From Halovenus sp037080055 (lineage in GTDB: Archaea > Halobacteriota > Halobacteria > Halobacteriales > Haloarculaceae), in contig NZ_JBAOJI010000001.1 of NCBI RefSeq assembly GCF_037080055.1, positions 1,077,644 to 1,141,643 on the forward strand: 64,000 nucleotides of DNA. Direction: 5' to 3'. Below are positions 42,859-53,075 of the stretch, piece after piece (within the stretch, counting starts at the first letter, position 1; every line of letters begins with the position of its first letter). Made by a program: the position numbers and the translations under genes. The notes under the pieces were generated by a model that worked only from the letters and a program-made list of their open reading frames with translations, was not told the origin of the DNA and made no database searches.

Positions 42859-43181
42859 AAGAGAGATTAGTGACGGATAATTAAAATTATTCGCATTTCA
42901 GCGATTGACCGTTGCTGACTTCACACTCTGTATCTTGCACGGTATTTTTGATAAATTCCATATAGATCGGATTCTTCAGCGGTCTCTGACTCACCTGTAC
43001 TGATCAATTCACTATGCCCGACCTGAGTAGAATTCTCTTCAAAACACACACTCTGTATGGAGAAAGATGTGAAGACCTCCACTGGGTGAGAGACTCAATA
43101 AGACCAACCCTGTTTAAGAAGCATTCATGATGAAATCGAGATAATAACCGGTCTTATGTTCTTGGGTCTTGGATTTGGCAT
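42859..43181. other. Gap with one repeat-element end
   Basis: GTTGCTGACTTCACACTCTG at 42911, followed by TATCTTGCACGG, is a further copy of the island repeat end. No gene is supported. Confidence 0.45.
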
Positions 43182-43319
43182 ATGAGTGATAACGAGCGAC
43201 TCGCAGAGGGGTATCGACAGCGTGCAGAGAAACATCAGCAATTGGTCGACAATCTAGAGGGAGTGTCGGCGGAGGCAACCGAGTTTCTCGGGAGCGTGCC
43301 TGAGTACGATAGCGAGTAA
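43182..43319 (+). CDS. Short hypothetical protein, 45 residues
   Basis: ATG at 43182 opens MSDNERLAEGYRQRAEKHQQ, then LVDNLEGVSAEATEFLGS and VPEYDSE. It is acidic and helical with GC-rich third positions, unlike its surroundings. The shape resembles the ends of small antitoxin-like proteins, but no toxin gene follows. It may be a remnant of a longer gene. Confidence 0.45.
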   Translation: MSDNERLAEGYRQRAEKHQQLVDNLEGVSAEATEFLGSVPEYDSE

Positions 43320-45388
43320 TTGAGGAGGGGCACGCTGGTCTTGTCAAGGTCGCAGCAGGCTTCTGACCGTGGCGAGCCTGTTTTCAATCATATCTCTGAG
43401 ATTGCCATCTCAAATTTCAACCCCGCTCTGGATTTTCTACCCGGCGCAACGTGTGGGGAAGTTCAACCTCTGTGACTTTCTTGCCTATGTGTTCGAGTTT
43501 CATCCCGTTCTGGGTTTTCTGCCCGTCGCGACCCTATCCCGTCCGTGTTCAATTTCTCGAACTGTTTCAATCCCGTTCTGGGTTTTCTGCCCGTCGCGAC
43601 GAACGTCAAGGGCAAGCCGCACAAATCGCTCATGTTGTTTCAATCCCGTTCTGGGTTTTCTGCCCGTCGCGACAGCGAGTGCTGTTAGCCCGCCCGCCTT
43701 TCCGATTTAGGTTTCAATCCCGTTCTGGGTTTTCTGCCCGTCGCGACGTGAGACAGTGTATCGAGATACTCCGTCGCGAGGGATCGTTTCAATCCCGTTC
43801 TGGGTTTTCTGCCCGTCGCGACCGGTGAAATGATTGATACAACGGTTAGTATCCTGTTTCAATCCCGTTCTGGGTTTTCTGCCCGTCGCGACAGAGATAG
43901 CCCGACCAGATATTACAGACTTGGATGAGTTTCAATCCCGTTCTGGGTTTTCTGCCCGTCGCGACAACTCCGAACAATTGTAGCGGGAGTTACGTCTGTC
44001 CGTTTCAATCCCGTTCTGGGTTTTCTGCCCGTCGCGACAAACGCAACGGATACGAATGTTATCATTTTAGATAGTTTCAATCCCGTTCTGGGTTTTCTGC
44101 CCGTCGCGACCTGCCCCGGCAGTGCCAACCTGTGTCACCTGATAGTGTTTCAATCCCGTTCTGGGTTTTCTGCCCGTCGCGACACAGTGACATTTAATCA
44201 AGCCAGCCGAAACGTAAAGTTTCAATCCCGTTCTGGGTTTTCTGCCCGTCGCGACGTCCTCCGCTGCCGGGGTGACGGTGACGTTATGCAGTTTCAATCC
44301 CGTTCTGGGTTTTCTGCCCGTCGCGACAGGGTGCTGAAATCCGTGACGACCGAGAGAATTAGTTTCAATCCCGTTCTGGGTTTTCTGCCCGTCGCGACAC
44401 CCGTCAACTCTGTTTTGGCTTCAATCTCTGCCTGTTTCAATCCCGTTCTGGGTTTTCTGCCCGTCGCGACGTCGTCTTGATGAATCTCCCAAATTTGGCC
44501 GCCCTGTTTCAATCCCGTTCTGGGTTTTCTGCCCGTCGCGACCAAGCCGGAATATCGGTGAGCCGGCGCGCCCAAGCTGTTTCAATCCCGTTCTGGGTTT
44601 TCTGCCCGTCGCGACGTTTCTCAATTCCTTTTATTTTTGCATCGCTAAATAGTTTCAATCCCGTTCTGGGTTTTCTGCCCGTCGCGACCCGGCATGGGCG
44701 ACCTTGCTAAAGAGGCGGGCGAACTGTTTCAATCCCGTTCTGGGTTTTCTGCCCGTCGCGACACGAAGAACCGGCCAACCGAGCGATTGCACACCTACGG
44801 TTTCAATCCCGTTCTGGGTTTTCTGCCCGTCGCGACTGTTGAGGATGGAAACTCAAATTATTCGTATGGGTGTTTCAATCCCGTTCTGGGTTTTCTGCCC
44901 GTCGCGACCCGCGTGCAACTCTTCGGAAGCCACGACTCGGTCTGTTTCAATCCCGTTCTGGGTTTTCTGCCCGTCGCGACACGCAATCAGATTGTTGCGT
45001 CGTTGCCGAGCGACTTGTTTCAATCCCGTTCTGGGTTTTCTGCCCGTCGCGACGCACAGACAGAGTTTGTTGAACGGCAGGCTGCGTATAGTTTCAATCC
45101 CGTTCTGGGTTTTCTGCCCGTCGCGACATCGTGGGCGCTGCATGACGGCGAGACACAGTATCAGTTTCAATCCCGTTCTGGGTTTTCTGCCCGTCGCGAC
45201 GTTAGAATAGGTCCGACGTCCTGGTTAGCTCGTTGTGTTTCAATCCCGTTCTGGGTTTTCTGCCCGTCGCGACTCGCTCGGAGTCGTTGGCCTCGAAATC
45301 CCCTGCGCTGTTTCAATCCCGTTCTGGGTTTTCTGCCCGTCGCGACTCGCTCGGAGTCGTTGGCCTCGAAATCCCCTGCGCTGTTTCA

Positions 45389-45484
45389 NNNNNNNNNNNN
45401 NNNNNNNNNNNNNNNNNNNNNNNNNNNNNNNNNNNNNNNNNNNNNNNNNNNNNNNNNNNNNNNNNNNNNNNNNNNNNNNNNNNN
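45389..45484. other. Assembly gap (96 N) inside array 1
   Basis: The gap begins eight bases into a repeat boundary (GTTTCA, then N). The spacer before it (TCGCTCGGAGTCGTTGGCCT...) is present twice in a row, which suggests a collapsed or mis-joined repeat region. Confidence 0.9.
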
Positions 45485-45701
45485 TTCAATCCCGTTCTGG
45501 GTTTTCTGCCCGTCGCGACGATCGTAAAGCTCGCGAACTACCCTGACGACTGTGTTTCAATCCCGTTCTGGGTTTTCTGCCCGTCGCGACCACTCGGCTT
45601 GATGACGATTCAACCAGTGGTTCGTTTCAATCCCGTTCTGGGTTTTCTGCCCGTCGCGACCACTCGGCTTGATGACGATTCAACCAGTGGTTCGTTTCAA
45701 T

Positions 45702-45800
45702 NNNNNNNNNNNNNNNNNNNNNNNNNNNNNNNNNNNNNNNNNNNNNNNNNNNNNNNNNNNNNNNNNNNNNNNNNNNNNNNNNNNNNNNNNNNNNNNNNNN
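45702..45800. other. Assembly gap (99 N) inside array 1
   Basis: On the left the spacer starting CACTCGGCTTGATGACGATT is present twice in a row. On the right the spacer starting CCGAGGGTTTGACCTCGAGG is present twice. The number of repeats in this part is therefore unknown. Confidence 0.9.
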
Positions 45801-48800
45801 CGACCCGAGGGTTTGACCTCGAGGCCAAGGCGATCGCCGCGTTTCAATCCCGTTCTGGGTTTTCTGCCCGTCGCGACCCGAGGGTTTGACCTCGAGGCCA
45901 AGGCGATCGCCGCGTTTCAATCCCGTTCTGGGTTTTCTGCCCGTCGCGACTTTCTGCGCTTCCGGTGCGTACGTGCCTCTGTAGTTTCAATCCCGTTCTG
46001 GGTTTTCTGCCCGTCGCGACGGTTGTCGCCCCACTGCGGGTGATCCACGTCGGCATGTTTCAATCCCGTTCTGGGTTTTCTGCCCGTCGCGACCCGTGTA
46101 TCTAAATTCTAACTTCTCCCAGCAGCGGGTTTCAATCCCGTTCTGGGTTTTCTGCCCGTCGCGACAAATCAGGGTTTGTTTGTTCCTTCAACCACGTACA
46201 GTTTCAATCCCGTTCTGGGTTTTCTGCCCGTCGCGACAGGACAGCGGTGGCACATTCACATCGGACTCTGGTTGTTTCAATCCCGTTCTGGGTTTTCTGC
46301 CCGTCGCGACGTATCGGTTTGCACTCCTGCCAAGACACGATCTGAATGTTTCAATCCCGTTCTGGGTTTTCTGCCCGTCGCGACCAGCCTGCGACGGCTG
46401 GCGGTTATCGCAGTAATTATGTTTCAATCCCGTTCTGGGTTTTCTGCCCGTCGCGACATCTGCAGCTGCTTCGGCTGCGCGGTCGGCTGGAGATTGTTTC
46501 AATCCCGTTCTGGGTTTTCTGCCCGTCGCGACGCGGAACTCAGGCACCGATTCCGGGCCCTCGGACTGGGTTTCAATCCCGTTCTGGGTTTTCTGCCCGT
46601 CGCGACTTGACTGGGCGAGTGATGACCCGCCAAAGGCGGCGAGGTTTCAATCCCGTTCTGGGTTTTCTGCCCGTCGCGACCACACCACGGGCATTCGTCC
46701 GCGGGTTCGGGGAAGCGTTTCAATCCCGTTCTGGGTTTTCTGCCCGTCGCGACCCGCGCGGGCTGCCCGACGACTTCGCGCTGGAACGGTTTCAATCCCG
46801 TTCTGGGTTTTCTGCCCGTCGCGACGTCCGCGGACGGATCGATCGTCGTCGTGACAGTCGGTTTCAATCCCGTTCTGGGTTTTCTGCCCGTCGCGACCGA
46901 ACACTACCGCGGCTCCTACTCGCCTGCAGTTCAGGTTTCAATCCCGTTCTGGGTTTTCTGCCCGTCGCGACATCCGCAGCTCGAACTGGTGCTGAATTAT
47001 CAACTGGTTTCAATCCCGTTCTGGGTTTTCTGCCCGTCGCGACGCACCCATCGAGGCCGTCCGGCATGGCATCGACAAGTTTCAATCCCGTTCTGGGTTT
47101 TCTGCCCGTCGCGACCGGTTAGTTACTCCCGTCGCGGATCACGCCTTCGCGTTTCAATCCCGTTCTGGGTTTTCTGCCCGTCGCGACTCAGCGATGACGG
47201 CCCAGGGTTGCGCGAGCGGATCAGTTTCAATCCCGTTCTGGGTTTTCTGCCCGTCGCGACGAGCCAGACGTTCGGCGGCCAGTCGATCTCCATGTGTTTC
47301 AATCCCGTTCTGGGTTTTCTGCCCGTCGCGACCAGGAGGATCGACTCCTCCGCCTCGATCAGTTCGTTGTTTCAATCCCGTTCTGGGTTTTCTGCCCGTC
47401 GCGACACGACTGTATTCGATCCTGCAACGTGTATGTCTGCGTTTCAATCCCGTTCTGGGTTTTCTGCCCGTCGCGACCAGCGCACAAAAGAAACAGTCGC
47501 TCGTCGAGAACCGTTTCAATCCCGTTCTGGGTTTTCTGCCCGTCGCGACCGGCGTCGGTGACGTTGACTCCGGCCACGAAATTCAGGTTTCAATCCCGTT
47601 CTGGGTTTTCTGCCCGTCGCGACGGCAAGAGCTAAACTATCCGCTAAGTCGTCGTGTGGTTTCAATCCCGTTCTGGGTTTTCTGCCCGTCGCGACACTAG
47701 AGGGAATTGCCTCAATCTCACTAAACAGACTCCGTTTCAATCCCGTTCTGGGTTTTCTGCCCGTCGCGACCCGAAATCAGGATTGGTCTGTTCCTTCAAC
47801 CAATGGCAGTTTCAATCCCGTTCTGGGTTTTCTGCCCGTCGCGACCGTCCCGACGTCCTCCGGGAGCTCGCGCTCGCGACTGTTTCAATCCCGTTCTGGG
47901 TTTTCTGCCCGTCGCGACCTTCTCTGGCCATTCGGCATGGCGTGTATATTCGTGCCCCATCAAGTTTCAATCCCGTTCTGGGTTTTCTGCCCGTCGCGAC
48001 ACTACGGGATCGAAGTCAACGACGACGACGACCTCGTGTTTCAATCCCGTTCTGGGTTTTCTGCCCGTCGCGACGTCGAAATCCTGTATGCAAGCGTATG
48101 CCGACTCGTGTTTCAATCCCGTTCTGGGTTTTCTGCCCGTCGCGACAATCGGAATACTAATCGGTTCGCCATTTTGCAATCGCGTTTCAATCCCGTTCTG
48201 GGTTTTCTGCCCGTCGCGACCGCTTCACCACGAACGTGCGGGTCTGCCGACTCTAGTTTCAATCCCGTTCTGGGTTTTCTGCCCGTCGCGACCACCGGAG
48301 ACGACTGCTCCCACGCCGAGAATAATTAGTTTCAATCCCGTTCTGGGTTTTCTGCCCGTCGCGACTTGGCGGCGGAATCCGGCCGCGCGTGCTTGGAACA
48401 GTTTCAATCCCGTTCTGGGTTTTCTGCCCGTCGCGACGAAATGGGTCGGTTCAGTCGGGCGCTATCAAAAACTGTTTCAATCCCGTTCTGGGTTTTCTGC
48501 CCGTCGCGACGATTCGCCGATTATTATCGAGCGTCTTCCGAATCTCTCGTTTCAATCCCGTTCTGGGTTTTCTGCCCGTCGCGACCAAAAGAACGGTCGC
48601 TTATTGACGAGCGAGGAGTTCGTTTCAATCCCGTTCTGGGTTTTCTGCCCGTCGCGACCGTCGAGATCCTCGGCAAGTCGGAAATTGCCGGGGTGTTTCA
48701 ATCCCGTTCTGGGTTTTCTGCCCGTCGCGACGATTCGCCGATGGCCGCCGCGCCGTTGGCAATCCACTGGTTTCAATCCCGTTCTGGGTTTTCTGCCCGT

Positions 48801-48951
48801 CGCGACGTGATACGAACGAGCCCCGGGCCATCGAGCAACTCGTTTCAATCCCGTTCTGGGTTTTCTGCCCGTCGCGACTCGTTCCTCTTTATTTCGTGTA
48901 TTTTTGACTGGTTTGTTTCAATCCCGTTCTGGGTTTTCTGCCCGTCGCGAC

Positions 48952-49066
48952 CGGGGGTGAAAATACAGCCATATGGGCAATAAACGTTTCTCAAGCACTC
49001 GTTGAGCCGAGTGATTTCGTGGACTGGGGCCGTACAGCTAATTAATAAGAGTCGATGAAGCAGTCC
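48952..49066 (-). promoter_or_regulatory. Leader of CRISPR array 1
   Basis: The 115 bases between cas2 and the first repeat, read on the minus strand, contain TTATTAATTA (TATA-like) about 90 bases before the array. They end TATTTTCACCCCCG against the first repeat. The leader of array 2 ends TATTTCCACCCCCT. The shared end is probably the integration anchor used by Cas1-Cas2. Confidence 0.75.
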
Positions 49067-49339
49067 TCAGAGCACATTCGACTGCTCGTCCGGTGGATCG
49101 CTTCCGAGATCAGTTGTCGAGTCGAGACAGGCATCACAGAGGCGGTAGATTCGTATGCGATCTCCGTCGGAAGGGTCAATAAGAGATTCCAGTTCATCCT
49201 CCAACTCGACACGATCCGTTTTGCTGATCTCAAGCTCGAAAACACTATATTGCTGCCAAGCTCCGTACCGTTCCAGCGCGTTGTATACTCGTCGTCGATT
49301 CGAGTCGTCGCTAATGTCGTAAGCAATTGCGAGTCGCAT
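49067..49339 (-). CDS. cas2: CRISPR-associated endonuclease Cas2
   Basis: The product has 90 residues. MRLAIAYDISDDSNRRRVYN gives the first strand with the Asp and the helix of the ferredoxin-like fold. GAWQQYSVFELEISK is the second strand. Cas2 dimers hold Cas1 dimers in the spacer-integration complex. The start is two bases after the cas1 stop. The stop is immediately followed by the array 1 leader. Confidence 0.95.
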   Translation of the reverse strand: MRLAIAYDISDDSNRRRVYNALERYGAWQQYSVFELEISKTDRVELEDELESLIDPSDGDRIRIYRLCDACLDSTTDLGSDPPDEQSNVL

Positions 49340-49341
49340 TG

Positions 49342-50337
49342 TTAGCGCTTGAATGTCAGTGCGTGGTAGTTGTCCATCTCGCCAGTGATTGCTTTCCGGA
49401 GCAGAATTGCTTGCTGTCGAATTGCCTTCCGACGGGTCACTGTGTACTCGAAGTGTGGGTGCTCAAACTCCTCCTGCATGAATTCGTCAAACTTTGAGAG
49501 GTACGTTTTGAACGCATCATCTCCCAAGCGATTGTCGTTGTTGAAGTCGTCATGAACGATCGTTCCACGGTTGACCAGCCGTGTCACGAGTGCATCACAG
49601 AAGATTGGCCGGAATTCCTCCTGGAGATCAAGCGCGAGAGAGGGGCGGCCGTGTCGGTCTGCATGGAGCACTCCCAAGAATGGATCGAGGTTGTACTGCC
49701 GGAGTGCGCTCATGACTTCGTTTTTCATGAAGACATAGGTGAGCGACAGCAAGGAATTGATGTGATCTTCAGGCGGGCGCTTGGTTCGTTTCTCGAACGT
49801 CCAGCCGTCGACGAGCGTCTCATCGAGTCGGTCGAAGTACCGTTCCGCTGCTTCTCCTTCTGCACCGCGGAGTTCATCTTTCGTTTTCGTCTTCTCGACC
49901 CGAACTCCAAGATCTTTCAACACATCGGTCCCGGTGACTCCCTTCCGAGAAAGCAGCGTTCGCTGGTTCCGGATCTTTCCGGCGATCATCTCTCTGGCGA
50001 TTTCGAGTTCTCGCGCCGGATTCAAGGCGTACTGGGCCCGGCGGACCTCTGCAATCGTGTTCTTTTCCGGAACAAAGCTTCCGCGGTACTTCCCGTTCTG
50101 GGTGAAGTAGTTGAGGACGATTCCGTGTTCGTTCGCTTCCGCAACGAAAGGTGTTGAGAAGTTCACACCGCCGAAGACGTTGATTGTATCCAGTTTTTCT
50201 TTGGGATAGGATCCAAGTTCCCCATCATCGCCATCGACATCCCAAATGACGATTCGTCCGCCGTCTGTTCGTACCTGTGATCCCTGCGTCGTCACGTAAA
50301 TGACCGACTCGTCGAACATTCCTTCCGGTGATTTCAT
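49342..50337 (-). CDS. cas1: CRISPR-associated endonuclease Cas1
   Basis: The product has 331 residues. The N-terminal beta domain includes VIYVTTQGSQVRTDGGRIVI and DTINVFGGVNFSTPFVAEAN. The helical catalytic domain includes EGEAAERYF (catalytic Glu), GVLHADRHGRPSLALDLQEE (catalytic His) and EEFRPIFCDAL (metal Asp/Glu). This integrase inserts new spacers. Its ATG overlaps the cas4 stop by four bases. Confidence 0.95.
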   Translation of the reverse strand: MKSPEGMFDESVIYVTTQGSQVRTDGGRIVIWDVDGDDGELGSYPKEKLDTINVFGGVNFSTPFVAEANEHGIVLNYFTQNGKYRGSFVPEKNTIAEVRRAQYALNPARELEIAREMIAGKIRNQRTLLSRKGVTGTDVLKDLGVRVEKTKTKDELRGAEGEAAERYFDRLDETLVDGWTFEKRTKRPPEDHINSLLSLTYVFMKNEVMSALRQYNLDPFLGVLHADRHGRPSLALDLQEEFRPIFCDALVTRLVNRGTIVHDDFNNDNRLGDDAFKTYLSKFDEFMQEEFEHPHFEYTVTRRKAIRQQAILLRKAITGEMDNYHALTFKR

Positions 50338-50939
50338 AGCTCGTCCTCCCAGCCCGTGCCACGGACTTTCTCTGGTTCGAGATTAGCAGTTTCTGCTGGC
50401 ATGCAATACGTGCGTGCTGAACAAGCCTCACACTTCGATGGGTTGTCTGTGAACGGTGGAATGTTGTCGACTGTCATCGCTTCGATTCGAGAAATGATTT
50501 CACGAACAGTTCGACGATGCTTTTCAGAAATACGGATTGCGTGCCGGGTATCCGTCGAGTAGAGATAGATGTAGCCGACATTGACCGACTCGCCGATAGC
50601 ATCCTCAAGCAGCATGCAATAGCCGGCGAGTTGCACCTCATCACTTGGATAGTACTCGCCACTTTCAGCCCGCTTGCGTTCGACTGGAGTCAGTACATCG
50701 TCGTCCTCAATGAGGTCAATCTTCCCGTGCATTCCAAGCTGATCTGACCGGAAGTACCGTTCTGTGATCCAGCCGCCGCGGTTCGCTTGATGTTCGTGTT
50801 TCGATCGCCCGTCGACGAGTTCGTACGGCGTGCCGATCTGATCCTGATACCGCTGGTAGTAGAACCGACGGGGGCAGTAGACATACTCGTTGAGCGCGCT
50901 CACCTGTACAAGTTCGTCCCTGAAGCTCGATTCAGCCAT
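50334..50939 (-). CDS. cas4: CRISPR-associated exonuclease Cas4
   Basis: The product has 201 residues. It has VSALNEYVYCPRRFYYQRYQ (first Fe-S Cys), HGKIDLIEDDDVLTPVERKR (metal Asp and the E-x-K pair of RecB nucleases), VQLAGYCMLLE (QxxxY) and CEACSARTYC (three more Cys). Cas4 trims prespacers and selects them by PAM. It is encoded between cas3' and cas1 and overlaps cas1 by four bases. Confidence 0.95.
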   Translation of the reverse strand: MAESSFRDELVQVSALNEYVYCPRRFYYQRYQDQIGTPYELVDGRSKHEHQANRGGWITERYFRSDQLGMHGKIDLIEDDDVLTPVERKRAESGEYYPSDEVQLAGYCMLLEDAIGESVNVGYIYLYSTDTRHAIRISEKHRRTVREIISRIEAMTVDNIPPFTDNPSKCEACSARTYCMPAETANLEPEKVRGTGWEDEL

Positions 50940-50954
50940 TCGAGACCACCTCGT

Positions 50955-53075
50955 TCACAGCCCGATCAACTCCTCGTCGTCATCTTCTTCCATCACATGG
51001 CAGTGGAGGTACAGCGCGTCCGTCCCAAGAGCCAAACTGGCCGCTGTTTCTCCCTGTAGGGCGACAGGATACAAAAAGAAGAACTCATCAAGATTGTATC
51101 GTTCCTTGGTAACTGTTGGTTTGGTCGAAACGGGGTAGCAGAGTAGTCCGCCGCCATTGCCGGGGGTTCGTTCGCGTCGAGATCGCAGCCGATCATTGAG
51201 TGTGCTAAGTGATTGGATACGGTTTTGACTCTCCCCGTTCGGATCGACTGATAGCTTAACGCCATCAACTACCTTTGGGACGCGACTCGTATCCCCGGAA
51301 CCGTTATTGAGCCAGCTGCTGAGTCGCGGGCCGGTGAACGCGACACTTCGTCCCCAGCCATCTTCGGTAGTCTGAATGGTACCGCTGTACAGACAGAACC
51401 CATCCACATATCGGGCCGTCCGTGATACCTGTTCCTCGTACTCCGCGGGAACGATCCGCTCAAATTCCACTTCCGTGACAAATTCGACATCACCGTACCG
51501 AAGGAGGTAAAACAGATCGTAGGTTCGAACGGTGTCTTCGGTCTGATCGTACACGAGGGCTTGGACTGAATCGCCACGGTACCACTGCAGTTTTTCCAGG
51601 ACGCGCCAGTCAATCGATTCCTTCGCACGCTGAATATCGTCCGAATCCAGTCGAACGTTTGTTCCGTCGAGAAAGTGCCGCTGTATCCGGTTTTGGCCAG
51701 CGATCACGATATCGTCCTGCTGCTCCGAACTCGCGTCTCGAAGCCGATTATCAATGTGCTGTAATTCCTCGGGTGCCGAATATCGCCAGCCGAAACTCGT
51801 TGGTTGTCGAGGTTCGGGATAGGTCTCATCGAGAATTTCATCAAGGTCACGACGAGTCAGTTGCTTATCCTCGTGAGGCGACAGATCATGGGCAATCTGT
51901 CTGGGTACGTAACATCGAGCGCGACAGGTTTTTGTCTTGGTTCGTAGCCGACCGAGCCGTTGCAGAAAACTCGCATGGTTGTGTCCAGCAAACAAGAGGC
52001 GGTCGATGTCGAAGTCGATCCCGACCTCGACGGCCGAATTGCTCACTAACACATCAAACGAGTGTAACTTTTTGGCCTTGTTTTCGCTGTGGAAGCCATC
52101 GATCCGTTCGACCTGCCGGTCGAGTTCGTCGTCCAACTGCTCAAAAACGCGTTGTACTTCGTGGATTCCGTCGAGGATGATCGCAACCCTGTCTCGATCC
52201 GCATCGGGGTCGCTTTGATCTCGGCAGAACGAAATCAGGTCATCAAGGTCATCACCCAATAGCCGATCCGCAGTACCGAACGTCGGTGCCGTTCGAACAT
52301 CCAGCTCTACGGGTGGCATAACCGCTCCCCAGCCCTCGGGAGATGATCCGGAAAACGACGTTCGTTCCGTTGTATCCGTCTCGGTGAGCAAATAATACGG
52401 GGCTGCCATCGCATGCTTGAACCGTCGTTCCTGTTGCTCATCCGGAGTCGCACTCAGGAAGACGATCTTGTCAAGTTTGTGCTGTCGTTGCGGACGCTCA
52501 TAGAGTTCATCAAGTAGATACCGAAGCGTATTCTGCTCCTTTTGTCCCGCTCGGTGGAACTCATCGACGACGATGAACGGGAATCTCTTGTACGCCCGGC
52601 TGGCGTTGCGATACAGATCCCGACACATCATCACAAAGATATCGGGGTTGGTCAGCAGAATAACCTGATTTCCCTTCCGCTTTTCAGCCCGATACCACCG
52701 GTGGATCGCTTCCCCATTCGATTGCACCCCGAATTCGCTTCGTTTGTCAGCCAACTTCTCTGACGTGACTGTTAGAACACTTACTTCATGATCGGCTGCA
52801 TCGCTTGCTTCGTTCACTTGCTCCGTCTGATCGACTACCAGCGCGTTCGTCGGGTAGATCGCAATCGTGTCAATTTCTTCGGAGAGGGCTGGCGCGAGCC
52901 ACGAGGAGGTCTTCCCACCGCCGGTCGGACTATCGTTGACCGCAATGAACTCCTCATCTCGACCGACATGCTCTCTGAGTGCAAGCTGATGGGCGTACGG
53001 CTCGTAATCGAAGAGGTACGGTTCCTCGTGTTGTCGCAACGCGACCCCGTCAAGCGAAAGCTGGGTTTCGGTCAT
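50955..53075 (-). CDS. cas3': Type I-D helicase Cas3' (no HD domain)
   Basis: The product has 706 residues and is an SF2 helicase. It has AVNDSPTGGGKTSSWLAPAL (Walker A), PFIVVDEFHRAG (DEFH Walker B), KIVFLSATPDEQQ (SAT motif III), LVSNSAVEVGIDFDID (motif V) and FLQRLGRLRTKT (motif VI). There is no HD nuclease. In type I-D that domain sits on Cas10d, so the two proteins act together to unwind and cut the target. The ATG overlaps the csc1 stop by four bases. Confidence 0.93.
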   Translation of the reverse strand: MTETQLSLDGVALRQHEEPYLFDYEPYAHQLALREHVGRDEEFIAVNDSPTGGGKTSSWLAPALSEEIDTIAIYPTNALVVDQTEQVNEASDAADHEVSVLTVTSEKLADKRSEFGVQSNGEAIHRWYRAEKRKGNQVILLTNPDIFVMMCRDLYRNASRAYKRFPFIVVDEFHRAGQKEQNTLRYLLDELYERPQRQHKLDKIVFLSATPDEQQERRFKHAMAAPYYLLTETDTTERTSFSGSSPEGWGAVMPPVELDVRTAPTFGTADRLLGDDLDDLISFCRDQSDPDADRDRVAIILDGIHEVQRVFEQLDDELDRQVERIDGFHSENKAKKLHSFDVLVSNSAVEVGIDFDIDRLLFAGHNHASFLQRLGRLRTKTKTCRARCYVPRQIAHDLSPHEDKQLTRRDLDEILDETYPEPRQPTSFGWRYSAPEELQHIDNRLRDASSEQQDDIVIAGQNRIQRHFLDGTNVRLDSDDIQRAKESIDWRVLEKLQWYRGDSVQALVYDQTEDTVRTYDLFYLLRYGDVEFVTEVEFERIVPAEYEEQVSRTARYVDGFCLYSGTIQTTEDGWGRSVAFTGPRLSSWLNNGSGDTSRVPKVVDGVKLSVDPNGESQNRIQSLSTLNDRLRSRRERTPGNGGGLLCYPVSTKPTVTKERYNLDEFFFLYPVALQGETAASLALGTDALYLHCHVMEEDDDEELIGL

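Larger units (their letters stand above)
43414..48951 (-). CRISPR. CRISPR array 1, type I-D, about 70 complete repeats
   Basis: A 37-bp repeat recurs every 70-75 bases; its minus-strand form starts GTCGCGACGGGCAGAAAACC and ends GGGATTGAAAC. That 3' end (ATTGAAAC) is the usual crRNA tag, so the array is transcribed leftward from a leader at its right edge beside cas2. Spacers are about 33-38 bases. The left end carries two degenerate repeats (43414-43450 with seven changes; 43497-43532 with one base missing), as expected for the leader-distal end. Two runs of N interrupt it. Long open frames with FNPVLGFLPVAT or its other-frame forms are repeat translations, not genes. Confidence 0.97.

Noticed and set aside
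43451..48983. Many open frames of 60-335 codons with recurring FNPVLGFLPVAT-type blocks
   Set aside because: These are translations of the CRISPR repeat in different frames and strands, not repeat proteins.
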